This document shows, piece by piece, positions 22,871-35,413 of a stretch of 64,000 bases of DNA. The stretch is from Piper betle (taxonomy: Eukaryota > Streptophyta > Magnoliopsida > Piperales > Piperaceae). The translations under genes and the position numbers were made by a program. The DNA lies in assembly GCA_033002965.1 (NCBI GenBank), contig JAURVB010012597.1, positions 124,001 through 188,000 on the forward strand. The letters run 5' to 3'. A model generated the notes under the pieces. That model did not search any database, was not told the DNA's origin, and saw only the letters and a list, made by a program, of their open reading frames with translations. Position 1 is the stretch's first letter, and each line of letters begins with the position of its first letter.

Positions 22871-25027
22871 TGTGACACTCTTATATGGATGCATATGGAC
22901 AGGATCAGAGAACAAGGTAGTATGACCTCCAGATGGGGATGGTCATAGTGGTCAAATTGTGTAGTCAACATGACACCATATGTATAAGTTATAGCTAGGG
23001 TATACAACTTAGATGATCACACAAATGGTCAAACATGTAGTTTGACCTCAACCAACGAAAGTAGTTCGACTCGTATTAAAATATTGGCATAGATGATAGG
23101 TTTAGTGAGGGAGTGTCCTTTAGGGAGACCGTGTTTTTTCTTGTGCTTCATTAGCACAATTAGGTCCTTACCTGAAGATATAGGATTTAGCCTTTGCCCT
23201 GAGTATAAGAGGTACCTTCGTAGTACTGGTTAGGACTTATATTGCAGGTAGCCGATAGCAGACTAGTTTGGAGGAGACAACTTCACCCAAGCTTGGGAGC
23301 GACATAGACAAGGACTTCAGTTAGACCGGATCATGTTGACTAGATAGAGGGACACCAGTGAATGCACATCTTAACTAACAGCTTTGCTTGAGAGTCTACC
23401 ACAACGGTAGTAGTCATATGAGTCAAGATTAGTGCTACAAATCTATACGGGACGGATATCACACACCACTGAAGAGAGGATGAGACATGTGTCAACCTCA
23501 CTATGAGTCCCCGTAGACTTGAGGAGAGATAGTGGTTCTTTGGGTCATTTGAACCCCATCCATTTAGAAGTGCGTCACTAATACGATATCGAGAAAGACA
23601 TGCCTACTGTTAGTTGATTGAATTAGAGCCACTTAGAAGCCGTCTCTTAGACTCATCGTTGATTGGTTGTTCTATAGGCTGGCCACCTATGGTGGAGTCC
23701 AATCATGATGATCTTAGAGATATGTCCATGGACCTACCCATATATTTGAGCCACCTAGTATCCTATACAAAGTTTTATCACCCCTATGTAACTCAGATCG
23801 AGATCCTTATATCACCACAGATAGAGACATGATGTCAAACTATGTGAGCATGAGACACCTCCCAATTAGAGCCCTGGAGCAGTGTGACTAATTTTCTAGG
23901 AGAGATCCAGTCTCTTTCCATGTGACCAGATATGTCAGACAAAGCCAAGCTTTCACCTGAATATTTTCACATTCATCTATCTAGATATGCTAGTCCTACC
24001 ATTAGTTTACTAGATGGTTGAGATGAACAGACATTGACTAGCACACATGTCACAAACCAGATGCAGATCCTACAGTTCCATGCAGAGTATGTTTTCATAC
24101 TCTTTAAGACACGTTGTACATGTACAGGTATTCTCGCCGCCATTCCACAATAGAGAGCCCTCTTCAGTACTAGTTAGTGGTTGTATAGATAGTTACGAAA
24201 GTTATAGTACGCAGTAGAGTTATAGGAGCTATCCTTGTCCCATCATGAAACGGAGTGAGATATTTGACTCGAGTCGAGTTAGCTAGGACCTGGTGGGTAG
24301 TTCAATTCCTTTTCCAGAGAAACTTGAGTGTTTGACCTAGACCGGCGACAGTAAACTATAGAACTCATTAGAATATACCTTTACATGGTACTAGAGTTCA
24401 CCATATGCTAGCAGGACTCGCATGACACCCTGGTATAGCCGTAGGACCTAGAGTAGAGTGCCCTGAGGGTACACATAGTTTACCTATCGCATTGATGAGG
24501 ATCAGGGAGACATGTGTAGATGTTAGGCCACATATCTTACACCGAGATAGCTTTTCCAAATGTAAACTAGACTAGTACCTCGCAGTACTTTAGAGTACCT
24601 GCTCGACTAGCCAGTAGATCCTTAGGGGTGAGCTTAGGTTTTTCCCACCGAGGTCATTGCATTTTAGTCTCCATAGTTTGCAGTGGCCCTAGGAGTCAGT
24701 CCGGTGAGACGATTCGAGAATGCATGCTTCGTCCATAGAGACGATTCTAGCATGTATGGTCAATGCAGACAAATGACTCTAGCATTTATGGCATGTTTTG
24801 CTAGATGATTAGAGCATGTGTATTCTGTCCAGCCAGATTAGTAAGGAGCTAGTAAGCTTTGTCAACATTCAGAGATCTAACTTCATGTTTGTACGTTTGG
24901 ACCATGTGTAGCTAGCTTTCGAGGGAGAGCTACCAGCTTGTCATCAAGATGGCATCTTTAGTTGAGTCCTTCGATCACAGTTGATGTAAGAAATTCCGCA
25001 AACAAATTTTTTATAAGGAGGAGAAGT
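22871..25027 (+). mobile_element. Element C internal region, right part (non-coding)
   Basis: It continues the match to the minus strand of the B element: for example GGATATCACACACCACTGAAGAG (23454) and the stretch to AAGTGCGTCAC (23578) correspond to 61890-62020 reversed. No coding frame is convincing. The right end, 25007-25027, is the polypurine tract. Confidence 0.7.
25007..25027 (+). other. Polypurine tract of element C
   Basis: ATAAGGAGGAGAAGT follows a T run and lies directly before TGTAAAACCCC. It is the same design as at 60534-60553 on the minus strand in the B element. Confidence 0.8.
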
Positions 25028-27792
25028 TGTAAAACCCCAGTTTCGGCTTAAGGTTTTACCTAATTTTAGTTTTGTCCAATTAGGGCAGTCTCGAATCGAT
25101 TCGAGCGAGCTCAATCCAAAATAATTTTATGAATATGAGTATGAGGCCAAGATGGCCATATGAGCATGTTATGGAGGTTGAGTATACCCGACATGCATAT
25201 TATAGTTTCAGTTATGATACAGTACAGCATGGGTTATCAATATATATGCGAAGTATATATATATGGTTTTTGAGAGTTAGCCAGGATTTTAGGCCTAGAT
25301 ATATGCCACTACAGCATTTAGTATCCGTTTGGGATTTTCTGGGTATTTCATTTGCATGCAGGATAGGACTTTCAGATCACTAGATTGTGCCCATGTGGGC
25401 CTATCTTGATTGAGTTTAGGGTTCGAGGACTATTTAACCTTCTTGCCTCGATTCCCACCTATAAAATCACTTTTAGGACTCGAGTCTGTTTCAACTATGG
25501 ACTGTCTCGATCCAAACTTTCCGTCCATATGTATATTGTATATATCCATAAGTGGGCCCTGCTAGGCAACGAGTTATCCGAGTTACGATTTTGCCACGTG
25601 TCAATATTTGGGTCATCCACTTAACCCTATCTTCACCCAAATATCTTTCCGGAATATTACATGATTTTCAAACTTTTACACCTTTACCGTAGTCGCCACT
25701 TCGGCTCCATGCTGGCTAGACTCCGGTCCTCCTCCGGCCACCAGATCGGTACAGTCGTGACCACCTTGCGCCTAGCTATCGGCCCGCACCCACTTTCACC
25801 AACGGTGCCGCCAAAGTGACCGTTGGCGACCGAGGTTTTGACCACTATTCATCATCATTGCCGCCACCGTTTAGGTCTTTTCTGGCGCCGGTGAGCCACC
25901 TCCAGCCGATCAAACCACCCCAATAGCTTTCTCCTGCCGAGATCTTCTGTTTGAGACAGACACTGACCTCCGCCGTAGCCGCGATCATCGCCAACGACGT
26001 CGCCACACCAGGCGGCAATACCATTGCTTCCTAACCGACCAGCGGCCAGACTCCTCAGTTTGCCATCACCATGACGTTCCCCATCCTCCCTCTTTCGAAT
26101 GTGACCAACAACAGCCTTTGTCGGGCCGCTGTCGGCATTTTTTGACGATGGGAATTGGCGACCCTCCACCTGACCCATTTGCCCAGCTCGTTGTTCGCCT
26201 GCCTACAACCACATCTGATTATTCGAGTACTGTTTGTGTTTGTGGTCACGCCTGAGTCCGTCTCTACACACCTTGCCAACACTGTTTATTGACTCGATTG
26301 AGTCAACTCTACTCGACTCGTACGGGTCGACTCGGTTTGCCATTTAAGCCTCATTTCATTCATTTTTCAAATTATTTTCGGTAATTCGAAAACCCTTATA
26401 TTAGTTTATATGCATATCCACATAATTTAGCATATTTTGATGTTATAAGTAATTTTTTATTTATTTATTTATTTATTCATTGTTATTTATTTATTTTTAT
26501 TTATATGTTTATTATATATGATGTATGTTTACATGATTATTTGTTATTATTATTATTATATTTACTTATTAATATTAGTATCTTATTATTTACTAAATTG
26601 TATATATATATATATATATATATATACAACACACACACTAGTTTGTTGCGTGTATGTTATCATTTAATTGTATTTAAGTGCGTATTATGTCATGATGCTT
26701 ATGATATTATTATTATTATTCATGATTAATAAATATTCAATAATTTTATTTATTTATAGAATGATTATGTATTTATCTATTTAACATGAATATATATAAT
26801 ATTTACTCGTGTTTAGCCATTTACGTCTATAGTATATGATATTATTATTTTATGATTAGAGTATTGATTGTTTTTGTGTATTTATTATATATCTATTTAT
26901 TCATGATTGTATGTATTTATTTATTTATTATTTGTTATTAGTTATTTTCTTTATTATGTCTCAATTTACGTGTTGTGTGTTTAGCGGTATGTTTATTTAG
27001 TATAGGTTTTTTTATTATGATGTATTGATGATATGAGCACACACCACGAGCATGCATCATATAGAGATATTAGTATTTTAGTTAGTAGTGGGTTTCGATG
27101 TAGGTTTCTGAGTCTGAGCTCACCATAGATGTGCAGATGCGCTTGGAGCTCGGGCCACAGGTCTGTAGGGAGATATGCATGGGCCACACTAGTACTCTTT
27201 CAAACCATGAGGTAGTGCAGTGTATGATGGTACAGCATAATGCAGCATATTTCCTGAATTTGTGGCACTAACTTAAGTGTTCCTTTTGCCACTCGAGTAC
27301 CGTGGCGGGTGATATGGAAGGTGTGAGGGCATAATTGTTATATGTATGTATGAATATGATTATGAATTGTGCATGCGAGCCAGCAATTGCTACCGCCCAA
27401 TATGAGGCAATCTTGAAGTTTCATAAGTTTTCGTGGCTAATGAAATACTTATTTGCCAGATTGTATTAGTTATTTTTCGGACCGGTAACATTCGTTACTG
27501 ATATTTTTCATATAATATATGTAGGTTTTGCAAATCTTGAGTTAACTTTGGTAGGAGGACAAATAAATCTTTCACACACTTGAGCTCAGCGCAATTATTT
27601 ACTTTATTTTTTTGTTTATATTTGATGTGTTTGATGCATATTTAACAATTTCTTCCATTCTCATGACACGAAAAAGGTTGTTTGATAAATTTCATCAATC
27701 GAGTCGTACCAACCTATAACTTTAAACATGACTCGACTCGATCGTAACATTTCTAATTCGGTTCTTAAGTGAACTAAAATCTGGGTTTTACA
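25028..27792 (+). mobile_element. 3' LTR of element C (2765 bp)
   Basis: It runs from TGTAAAACCCCAGTTTCGGC to ATCTGGGTTTTACA. It is collinear with the 5' LTR but clearly diverged from it, including indels, so the insertion is old. A TA microsatellite lies at 26600-26626. Confidence 0.85.
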
Positions 27793-27897
27793 ATCTCAAC
27801 TAACTATCCACGTACCTACTTATCTCTAACAAATATATATATATATATATTATATATATATATATAATCTTTTAAAACTTTAGACCTAGCTTTTACA
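27793..27897 (-). mobile_element. Stub of the 3' LTR of element E
   Basis: On the minus strand the LTR starts TGTAAAAGCTAGG at 27897, after the polypurine tract, but only about 105 bp remain before the end of element C. An AT microsatellite fills 27831-27868. The rest of this LTR was removed or displaced when C arrived. Confidence 0.6.
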
Positions 27898-28074
27898 ATC
27901 TCCTCAACTTAGGAATTTTCACCCCCGAATATATTATAACGGCTAAAAGAACGAACGATTATGATTAATTAATTCCTTATTATTGATAGGGATAGACTAA
28001 TTTGTTAACTAATTATCTAGTATAGTTAGACTTGTACATGACATACAATCATGCTAGTACAAATTACAAGAACC

Positions 28075-28650
28075 TTAATCCACAAATAGGCTAGGATATT
28101 TCTTTGACATTTCTTGCTCAGTCTCCCATGTTGCTTCTTCTGACCCCTGGTTCCTCCACAACACTTTTACCAAGGGAATTTTCTTATTCCGGATTGTCTT
28201 TGTTTCGCATGCTAGGATGTGAATTGGCCTTTCCTCATAGGTTAAATCTGATTGTAACTCTAAGTCTTCAAAATTTGTAATTATGTATCCTTCATCTCGT
28301 ACATATTTCTTCAGCATTGACACATGGAAAACATTGTGCACTCCAATTAAGCTTGGTGGCAATGCTAATCTAAATGCACAAGTTCCAACTCAATTAAGGC
28401 TTGGGAACAGTCCTATGAATTCTGGCTTCAACTTCCCTGATGTTCTAAATCTAATTACCCCCTTCGTAGGAGATGTCTTTAGGTACACAAACTCTCCAAC
28501 TTGGAACTCTAGGTGTCTCCTTCCAGTATCAGCATAACTCTTATGTTGATCCTGAGCTACTTTAAACCTTTGTTGAATGAGTTTGACATTTTCAATTGCT
28601 TCTCTCACCATCTCCCAACTATAACTGTTTCTGTATACTCCAGCCAGCAC
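28075..28650 (-). pseudogene. Broken integrase C-terminal domain and chromodomain (element E)
   Basis: The wording is nearly that of element A (KSYAD, LEFQVGEFVYLKTSP, GVHNVFHVSMLKKYVRDE, LVKVLWRNQGSEEATWETEQEM). The frame changes near 28640, after EALYGRSCRSP of the core domain. An in-frame TGA at about 28396-28398 stands where element A has the CGA arginine codon after FPILD, a C-to-T change at a CpG. The chromodomain itself is unbroken to the stop at 28075. Confidence 0.85.
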
Positions 28651-29567
28651 GATGGAGACCTACAAGACCTACCATATAAGGCTTCAAATAGTGTCATCCC
28701 AATACTAGCATGGTAAGAATTATTGTATGTGAATTCTGCTAATGCTAAGTATTGCTCCCAATCTCCTCCCCAATCAAGGATGCAAGCTCTTACCAAATCT
28801 TCCAATGCTTGAATAGTCCTCTCACTCTGAACATCAGTTTGGGAATTGTATATTGTACTCAACTTGATTTGGGTCCCCATGGCTTTTTGAAAAGCTTCCT
28901 ATAAATGTGAAGTGAATAGGGGATCTCGGTCAGAGATTATCTCCTTTGGAATCCCATGCAACTTCACAATGTTATCGACACACAATCCTATTAGGTATTC
29001 CGTCGTCCTCATTGATTTCATGGGGATAAAGTGAGTTGCCTTAGTTAGTCAGTCCACAACAACCCATACGGAGTCATGCTTCTTCTGAGTCCTTGGGAGT
29101 TTTGCAATAAAATTGCAAGTGACACACTTTCATTTCCAAGTAGGTATTTCTAAAGGTTGCAATAGTCCACCGGGTAGTTGATGTTGGGCTTTGATCTGTT
29201 GTCAAGTCTGACACTTGGAGACAAAATTCACAACATCCATCTTCATTCTAATCCACCTGTAGGTTCACTTTATATCCTGATATATTTTAGTAACTCCAGG
29301 GTGTATCGAGAGCTTTGAGTGATGAGCCTCCTCCAGGATATTCTGCCTCAGTGCATCATCCTTGGGTACACACAACCTACCTCTAAATCTAATCACACTA
29401 TTGGAATAAGCTATAATGTCAGAAATCTTGCCCATCATTTCATTTAGTTCCTCATCATCCATTTGTGCTATCTTAACATGATCAACCAATTCATTAGAAA
29501 TAACCAAATTTGCCAGTAACCCTGTTAGTTGCTCCATAGGGTTGATAGCCACCACTTCTGCCGACAT
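28605..29567 (-). pseudogene. Broken integrase zinc-binding and catalytic core domains (element E)
   Basis: The zinc-binding part has the histidines (HHSKLSIHPGVTK, about 29290), but its second cysteine is a TGA stop (SKCQT-stop, about 29210). The core shows the first aspartate (VWVVVD then a stop, then LTKATHF, about 29050), the second (ISDRDPLFTS, about 28935) and the glutamate (QSERTIQALEDL, about 28810), so the DDE triad is still visible although the frame is interrupted. Confidence 0.85.
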
Positions 29568-29579
29568 AGCCCAAAGTCT

Positions 29580-30160
29580 AGCTAGTTGCTAAACCTTGTC
29601 CACCTTGCCTTTCCAACTCAACGTGTTTGCTACAACAATCGCCTTCCCTGGGTGGTATAAGAGTTGGAAGTCGTAGTCCTTCAAATATTCTATCCACCGC
29701 CTCTATCGAAGGTTAAAGTCATTCTGGGTGAAGATATACTTCAAACTCTTGTATTCAATGAAGATTTCAAACTGGGCTCCATACAAGTAGTGTCTCCAAA
29801 TCTTTAGGGCAAAAATAACTGCCGGCAATTCCAAGTCATTAGTTGCATAATTTTGTTTGTGAATCTTCAATTGACGAGAAGCATAAGCCACCACTTTGTC
29901 TCTTTGCATAAGGACGTATCCTAAACTTAACAGAAATGCATCACTAAAGATTACGAATCCTTCATTTCCATTTGGTAGGATCAAGATTGGTGCAATGTTT
30001 AGACTCTTCTTCAGAGATTGGAAACTCTCCTCACACTTGCTACTCCATTCGAACTTGACTCCCTTCCTTGTGAGCTTAGTCATTGGCGATGCTATTAAGG
30101 AGAAATCTTTAATAAATTTCCTATAGTAACCCGCTAAACCAAGAAAACTTCTAATGTCGG
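29580..30160 (-). pseudogene. Broken RNase H domain (element E)
   Basis: Recognisable by [15 protein letters not shown] (usual form: TDAS..G.G.VLMQ), [23 protein letters not shown] and the YHPGKA end. A stop stands in the LR-stop-RRW stretch near 29701, and the C-terminal VVADALSRK motif reads VVANTLSWK, so a catalytic aspartate is lost. Confidence 0.85.
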
Positions 30161-30960
30161 TGATTGACTTAGGTTGTGGCTAATCAGTGACCGTTTTCAC
30201 TTTGGATGGATCCACTGCAACTCCGACCTTTGAGATAATATGACTGGGGAAGTTTATCTCCTTCAACCAGAAGTCATGCTTTGAGAGCTTGGCGAATAGT
30301 TGATTCTCTCTTAGAACTTGAAGAGCAATGGACAAGTGCTTCACATGCTCTTCCTCATTATTTTAATAGACTAGAATGTTGTCCACAAACACAATAATAA
30401 ACTTGTCCAAGTATGTGTAGAATATCGCGTTCATGAGTGACATAAAGGCCGGTGGTGCATTTGTTAGATCAAAGGGCATAACCAGGAAGTCATAATGTCC
30501 ACAATGAGTTCAGAAAGCTGTCTTTTGTATGTCTGGCTCCTTTACTCACAGTTGGTGATAACCAGACCACAAGACTATTTTAAAAAAATACTCTATCTGT
30601 TTTTAGCTGATCAAACAGGTCATCAATCCTCAGTAAGGGGTACCGATTTTTTACTGTCACGTGATTGAGTTGGCAGTAGTCAATACATAGTCGAAGAGAT
30701 CCATCCTTCTTCATAATAAAAAGAACAAAGGCTCCCCAGGGTGAAGTACTTGGCCGGATGAAACCTACCTGCAACAACTCTTCTAGTTTACTCGTTAACT
30801 CTTTGAGTCCTGTTGGAGCCATGCGGTATAGTGCTTTAATAATTGGTGTTACTCTAAGTGCTAGGTTAATGACAAACTCCACGGCGCGCTTAGGAGGTAA
30901 CCCTGGAAGTTCGTATGGAAATACATCAGGAAACTCTACTACCACAAGAATCATGGACAT
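30160..30960 (-). pseudogene. Broken reverse transcriptase (element E)
   Basis: The N-terminal part is intact ([61 protein letters not shown]). The catalytic motif that normally reads F-V-D-D-I-L-V-Y is F-V-D-N-I-L-V-Y at 30366-30389: the second aspartate is asparagine, one G-to-A change. A TAA follows at 30363-30365. Further stops occur near 30548 and 30510. The enzyme cannot be active. Confidence 0.9.
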
Positions 30961-30993
30961 GATAAAGGTTTTACTAAGTTAGCCATAAAGGCT

Positions 30994-31440
30994 TTACAAC
31001 AAAGTTAACCATAAAGGCTTTACAACCCTCACCAAATAACTTGATTGCCTCACTGATCGACACGATACAAGAAGATGAACCAAGCAATGACTCTTGGAAA
31101 ATGACCCCATCTCACAATTACAAGGTTTTCTCACCACTCTCTTCCCCTTACAGTCAAGAAAAGCTTGGTATGCAGACAACCAGTCCATTCCTAATAGTAT
31201 ATCATACCCTTTTACCCCATACATGATAAAGTTCCACACATAGGGTTTTCCTTGTATATCTAAGGATAGGTTAGTCACTCCCAACGTTGTGACTTCACTG
31301 TCTCCCATTGCAGTAGTGACTCTATAGGACTTGGATAGTAGAGATGCCTAGAGTCCTAAACTCTTAACTAATCGAGATGAAATGAATGAATGAATGTGTA
31401 CACCCTGAATCAAATAAACATCCACAATGACTCCTTGGAT
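30994..31440 (-). pseudogene. Broken aspartic protease (element E)
   Basis: The downstream part DILLGMDWLSAYQAFLDC is typical. At the active site the usual LIDSGATHSFIS reads LIQGVHIHSFIS (about 31370-31405), so the catalytic aspartate is gone. Confidence 0.8.
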
Positions 31441-31599
31441 TAGAATTTTACCTTGAACAGTGCTATCACCCTCCTGAGCATCCTCAACTTCAACCACATA
31501 GAGCTTCGCCTTCCCCTTATCTACCGATTGTGCAGGTGTCGGGTAGCAAATAGGAGCTAATGCCTTACCCTTCTCAGGCTACTCCTGTGGTTGCTTCGG

Positions 31600-32720
31600 A
31601 GGTTGACAACACTCCATCTGCAAGTGTCCCGTCCTCCCATATTTGTAGCACCAACGGGGCTCCCTGTATCACCTTGAATGCATCTTGTTGCAATTAGGGG
31701 GCATCATCTTAGCTGGGTATCCTCACGCTTCTTTTAAGGTTCCCCTCTATGTTACCTTGGTGGCTCTGCTGTCCTGTTGGCCTCTTTTGGTTAGTAAGAG
31801 GGTTGGCATTCTTGTGCTGCAAAGTAACCTTCCCTTGCTTTTGTGCACGATCGTATTCGAACACCAACTCCCGAGTATTAGCCAAGTCGATCACCTCTAT
31901 TATCATTCTCCTTGGCATCGTTGCAATCTTACTCCTCAATCCTGGCTTCAATCCCCAAAAAAATTTTCAGCTCTAGTCTTTTTAGTTGCCAGAATCCCTG
32001 GTGCAAAATGCTCCAACTGTAAAAATTTCTTAGCATACTCCAGACTGAAGTCCTCCCCCTGTACTACGTTGGAAAACCTCCAACGCTTTCTTCTGAACAA
32101 CGGACTCCTAGAAAGTACTGCCCCTTAAAGGTTGCCACAAATTCCTCCCACGTGATGGAAGAGATCTCACGTCAATGAAATATGGTTTTCTCCATGGATT
32201 TCCACCAATAAATGCTTCCTCCTGAAGCATGCAAGTTGCCAATCTCACTCAATGGTGGTGGGGCACAAACAAAGCCCTAAAAGTTTTTTCTGTGATGTCT
32301 ATCCATCTCTCAGCCTTCATTGGATCAGTCCCTCCAACAAACACTTCAGCTTCATTCTTCCTAAACTTTTCCACGGTATAGCGATCACTATCTTCAACAA
32401 CTGGCAGTACCACTTGTCGGACCATCGGTGTCACTGGGTTTGGAAGCTCACCTCGCTCGCCTAAGTCCACTAAACCAGCCCGCCCTTGGGCACTCCCACT
32501 GACCATCGTCTGGGGTTATGCTGGGACTTGCTGCTGAGTTCAAGGCTCCATTTCCAACTACCACTCTCGGTAACCACTGGACAATATTATGAACAACAAA
32601 GTTAGTATTTGTTGAAGCTTTTGTCAATCATTGTTTGGCCGTCAGGATCTGGGCCAATACATTTTTCGTGTTCAAACTTGACTGAGTAGATCGGCTTGAT
32701 CTGTTACGTGTGCCTGCCAT
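31600..32720 (-). pseudogene. Broken gag (element E)
   Basis: It starts at ATG 32720 (MAGTRNRSSRSTQSS, the usual start of this clade's gag). A central conserved part follows (VEKFRKNEAEVFVGGTDPMKAERWI, about 32390) and then ANTRELVFEYDRAQKQGKV (about 31860). The zinc knuckle near 31609-31650 reads CYKYGRTGHLQMEC, so the second cysteine of the C-x2-C-x4-H-x4-C motif is tyrosine. Frameshifts separate the pieces. Confidence 0.8.
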
Positions 32721-32893
32721 CTGAAACGTCAAAAAAATTTTCCCGTTATGGTTCACTAATATGTTTTTCAATTGTGACATGGGTTTATTAGGGAAAAATT
32801 CATTGATTAACAACACAAAACATTGAGAAAAGATAAATATTAGACTTTTCAACAAGGTATTTGAGTTATAAATTGTGAGCTAGTGGGAAACGA

Positions 32894-32908
32894 GGCACTG
32901 ATATCACT
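32894..32908 (-). other. Primer binding site of element E
   Basis: On the minus strand AGTGATATCAGTGCC follows the LTR end GGGTCATTACA. It is a mutated TGGTATCAGAGCC initiator-Met site. Confidence 0.7.
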
Positions 32909-35336
32909 TGTAATGACCCACCTTAGCTGGCAGGGGGTTACCTAAAAATATAAAGGATGTAAAAATAAAATTCAAATACATGAATCATAACATGAACAAA
33001 TAATTCTAAGAATTTACTAATCATAAAATAAATCATGTTATATTAATGATAACATGCAACGATACATAAGATAAATTAACTACGCAAACACAAAGTCCCA
33101 CAGCCTCTAAAGTGTTTCTCATAGTCACATTTATAACTCAAATAATATAAAGAGGAAGTCCAATTGATTCATCAATTCCTCCAACCTGGGTTGGTAAAAG
33201 AACTACCAATCACACTCTTAAGCATTAGTCTGAAGCTGCTTACCTGTGGTCACAAAACCTCGTTAGTGGTAAAACCACTAAGTCGCATAATTAAATAAAA
33301 TAAGTTAATATATTCCCATCATTATTTATTAAGTCTTTTAGTGATTATGAGCCTATGCTGAGTTCTAATTATGTCGGGAGGGGTGGCCACCTCATCCAGC
33401 TACAATCTCATGTATGCGTACCCACGCTACGTGGTCATACAGCTTGTAGTTACCGATATTTGCTATTGACTCACCCTCTCGGTATCACAAGTGCATAATG
33501 AGTTGTCTTACTCCACTGCACCCTGTCACCTGTCACCTTTCGGCATGGGGGCAAGTATTTTATCTTTCAAATAATTTTAAAGGTGCGGCCCCGTGTCAGC
33601 ACTGAGTTAATTCTTTAACCCCGATTGCGCTTGGTGCATGCTGGTCGAATCTAGGCTTAGGCTAACCAAGGCTGCTAAAAGGAATATACAACATTTCAAA
33701 TAGTTATACAGACCTCGATAGTTCGCAAGTGAACTCGTAACCGCGACTGATGATCCTAATTTGATATGATAAAATAAGTATAATTTTATACTAATTGAAT
33801 GCATGCAATGTCATGCCTAAAACTTGACAAAGCAGCCCATGAAACCCTTGAAATAGTAAAGCTTAACATTTATGAAGATTATATCAAAAATCAATGAGGT
33901 AGTTAATTATCCACGTCCACATCATTATTTAATTTCAACAATTTAAGTTACAATTCAAATACTTAGAACTAAAATGCTCATAATGAGTTTTCTTGATCAG
34001 AAAAGAATAATGTATAATTATCCACTCCATAAAATAACAACTAATCAAACTATATCTCCACAACTCGATATAAATTAATTTAATAACTGCTAAAATTTGA
34101 TAATAATTGTATACTAATCATAATAATCTTACAAGTTCCTAAGGTCACATCGATTGGCTATCATATTGTTAATCAAATTCTAAATAAACTTCCCACCTAC
34201 TTTATTAATTAAATAAATACTTATTTACCCATTCCATTAAATTATTTAAAATAATTTATGTCATCATAATTTAAGGATTGCAGTTGTAAATTTATTTTAA
34301 ATTAATTGCTCACGAAATGTTCGAACTTTATTTATTTTAAGCATGCTATTATAGTCTAACACTTAAAGCTATCAAAATTTTGATAACCCATATTACAAAC
34401 CTTAATTGATCGATTATTAAAATACTCAACTTTAATTAATTAATAACTTGGAATAATAACAATAATTAATTAATCTTTAACTGATAATGATTATATATAT
34501 ACATATTACTTCCTTGATTAATGAAAGATGTTATTTTTAATAATTTAATTTAGATATAAATAGTCGTATAAATAATTTAAGATATGATTTACTAATTAAT
34601 TAATTATAACAATTAACATACTCATATAGATCATGATTAACTCTAATATTTAATATCGTACAACAACATAACAAATTAATAATAATTTTAAGTAATACTA
34701 ATTGTAATTAATTATCAAGAACGATTAAAGCAAAGAAATAAAACAATCGGTGCATCAAAATCGAATAGTAAAATGCACGCCATCGTAGAGAGAAACCTCC
34801 TCTCTAAACTAATCAACAATGGAAAATAGAACATAGAAAAGAAGGCTATTCATTAAAACATCATGAACTAAACTTAAAATATGCATAGATGACATGATCT
34901 AATTCTAGATTTATTCATTTTTTTAAAAAAACCCTACCCTTCTCCTCCATCCCCACTATCAGCAGCAACTGACTATAGGCGACAAGGCTATGAGTGCAGC
35001 CAAATATGGTGTCGGCTAGATGCAGTCGTGCAACCAGATTTGGTTGTGTAGCCACATTTGGTTGTGCGGCTGCATCCAATAGAGGCCAACTAGATATGGT
35101 CGCATGTGGTTGGACTTAGCTGCCTTTGGGTAGTTGCAACTGGGCCTGGTCAGGCGACAATTTCTTTTTGAAAGAGTTGACAGCTAGATCCGGTCATGGT
35201 CGGTTGGACTTGGCCATCGCCAACCAGGTTTGGACAGCAGTGGCAAGCCTGATCATGTTTGGTCGAATCTGATCATTGGTGACAAAGTAGGATGTGCTTT
35301 TTTATATATAATCATCAAATTTGGGTTGTCCTTACA
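32909..35336 (-). mobile_element. 5' LTR of element E (right end tentative)
   Basis: The LTR end (minus strand) is at 32909. 33250-33790 matches the reversed D LTR: GTGGTAAAACCACTAAG, GGGAGGGGTGGCCACC, CTCTCGGTATCACAAGTGCATAATGAG. Beyond 33900 it is AT-rich. A possible start on the minus strand, TGTAAGGACAACCC, is at 35336, giving about 2.4 kb; this end is uncertain because the other LTR is only a stub. 34970-35300 has repeated GGTTGTGCGGC/TTTGGTTG-like words. Confidence 0.6.
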
Positions 35337-35413
35337 ATCGGACGACCCATATTAAAATTAGGTACATGAAACCATTCCTAACTCTTCCTCAAGAAATTTT
35401 TCTCTTTCATATA

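Larger units (their letters stand above)
12875..27792 (+). mobile_element. Element C: large LTR retrotransposon without coding capacity (LARD-like), with element D nested inside
   Basis: Order: 5' LTR 12875-15697, Met-tRNA primer site 15701-15713, internal region 15698-17303, nested element D 17304-22865, rest of the internal region 22871-25027 (after the GTGTT duplication), polypurine tract, 3' LTR 25028-27792. The internal region without D is about 3.76 kb and shows no zinc knuckle, protease, RT, RNase H or integrase motif. Its sequence is nevertheless conserved in the B element at 60534-64000. Such long-LTR, non-coding but mobile elements are called LARDs and depend on enzymes of other gypsy elements. 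The flanks (TGTTA left, ATCTC right) do not match, so the target duplication is lost or a flank was rearranged. Confidence 0.8.
27898..32908 (-). mobile_element. Element E internal region: decayed autonomous gypsy retrotransposon
   Basis: On the minus strand the order is primer site (32908-32894), leader, gag, protease, RT, RNase H, integrase, chromodomain and polypurine tract (27910-27898). This order, with integrase after RNase H, is that of Ty3/gypsy elements. Each domain is recognisable, but frameshifts and stops break all of them. The family is the same as element A. Confidence 0.9.
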
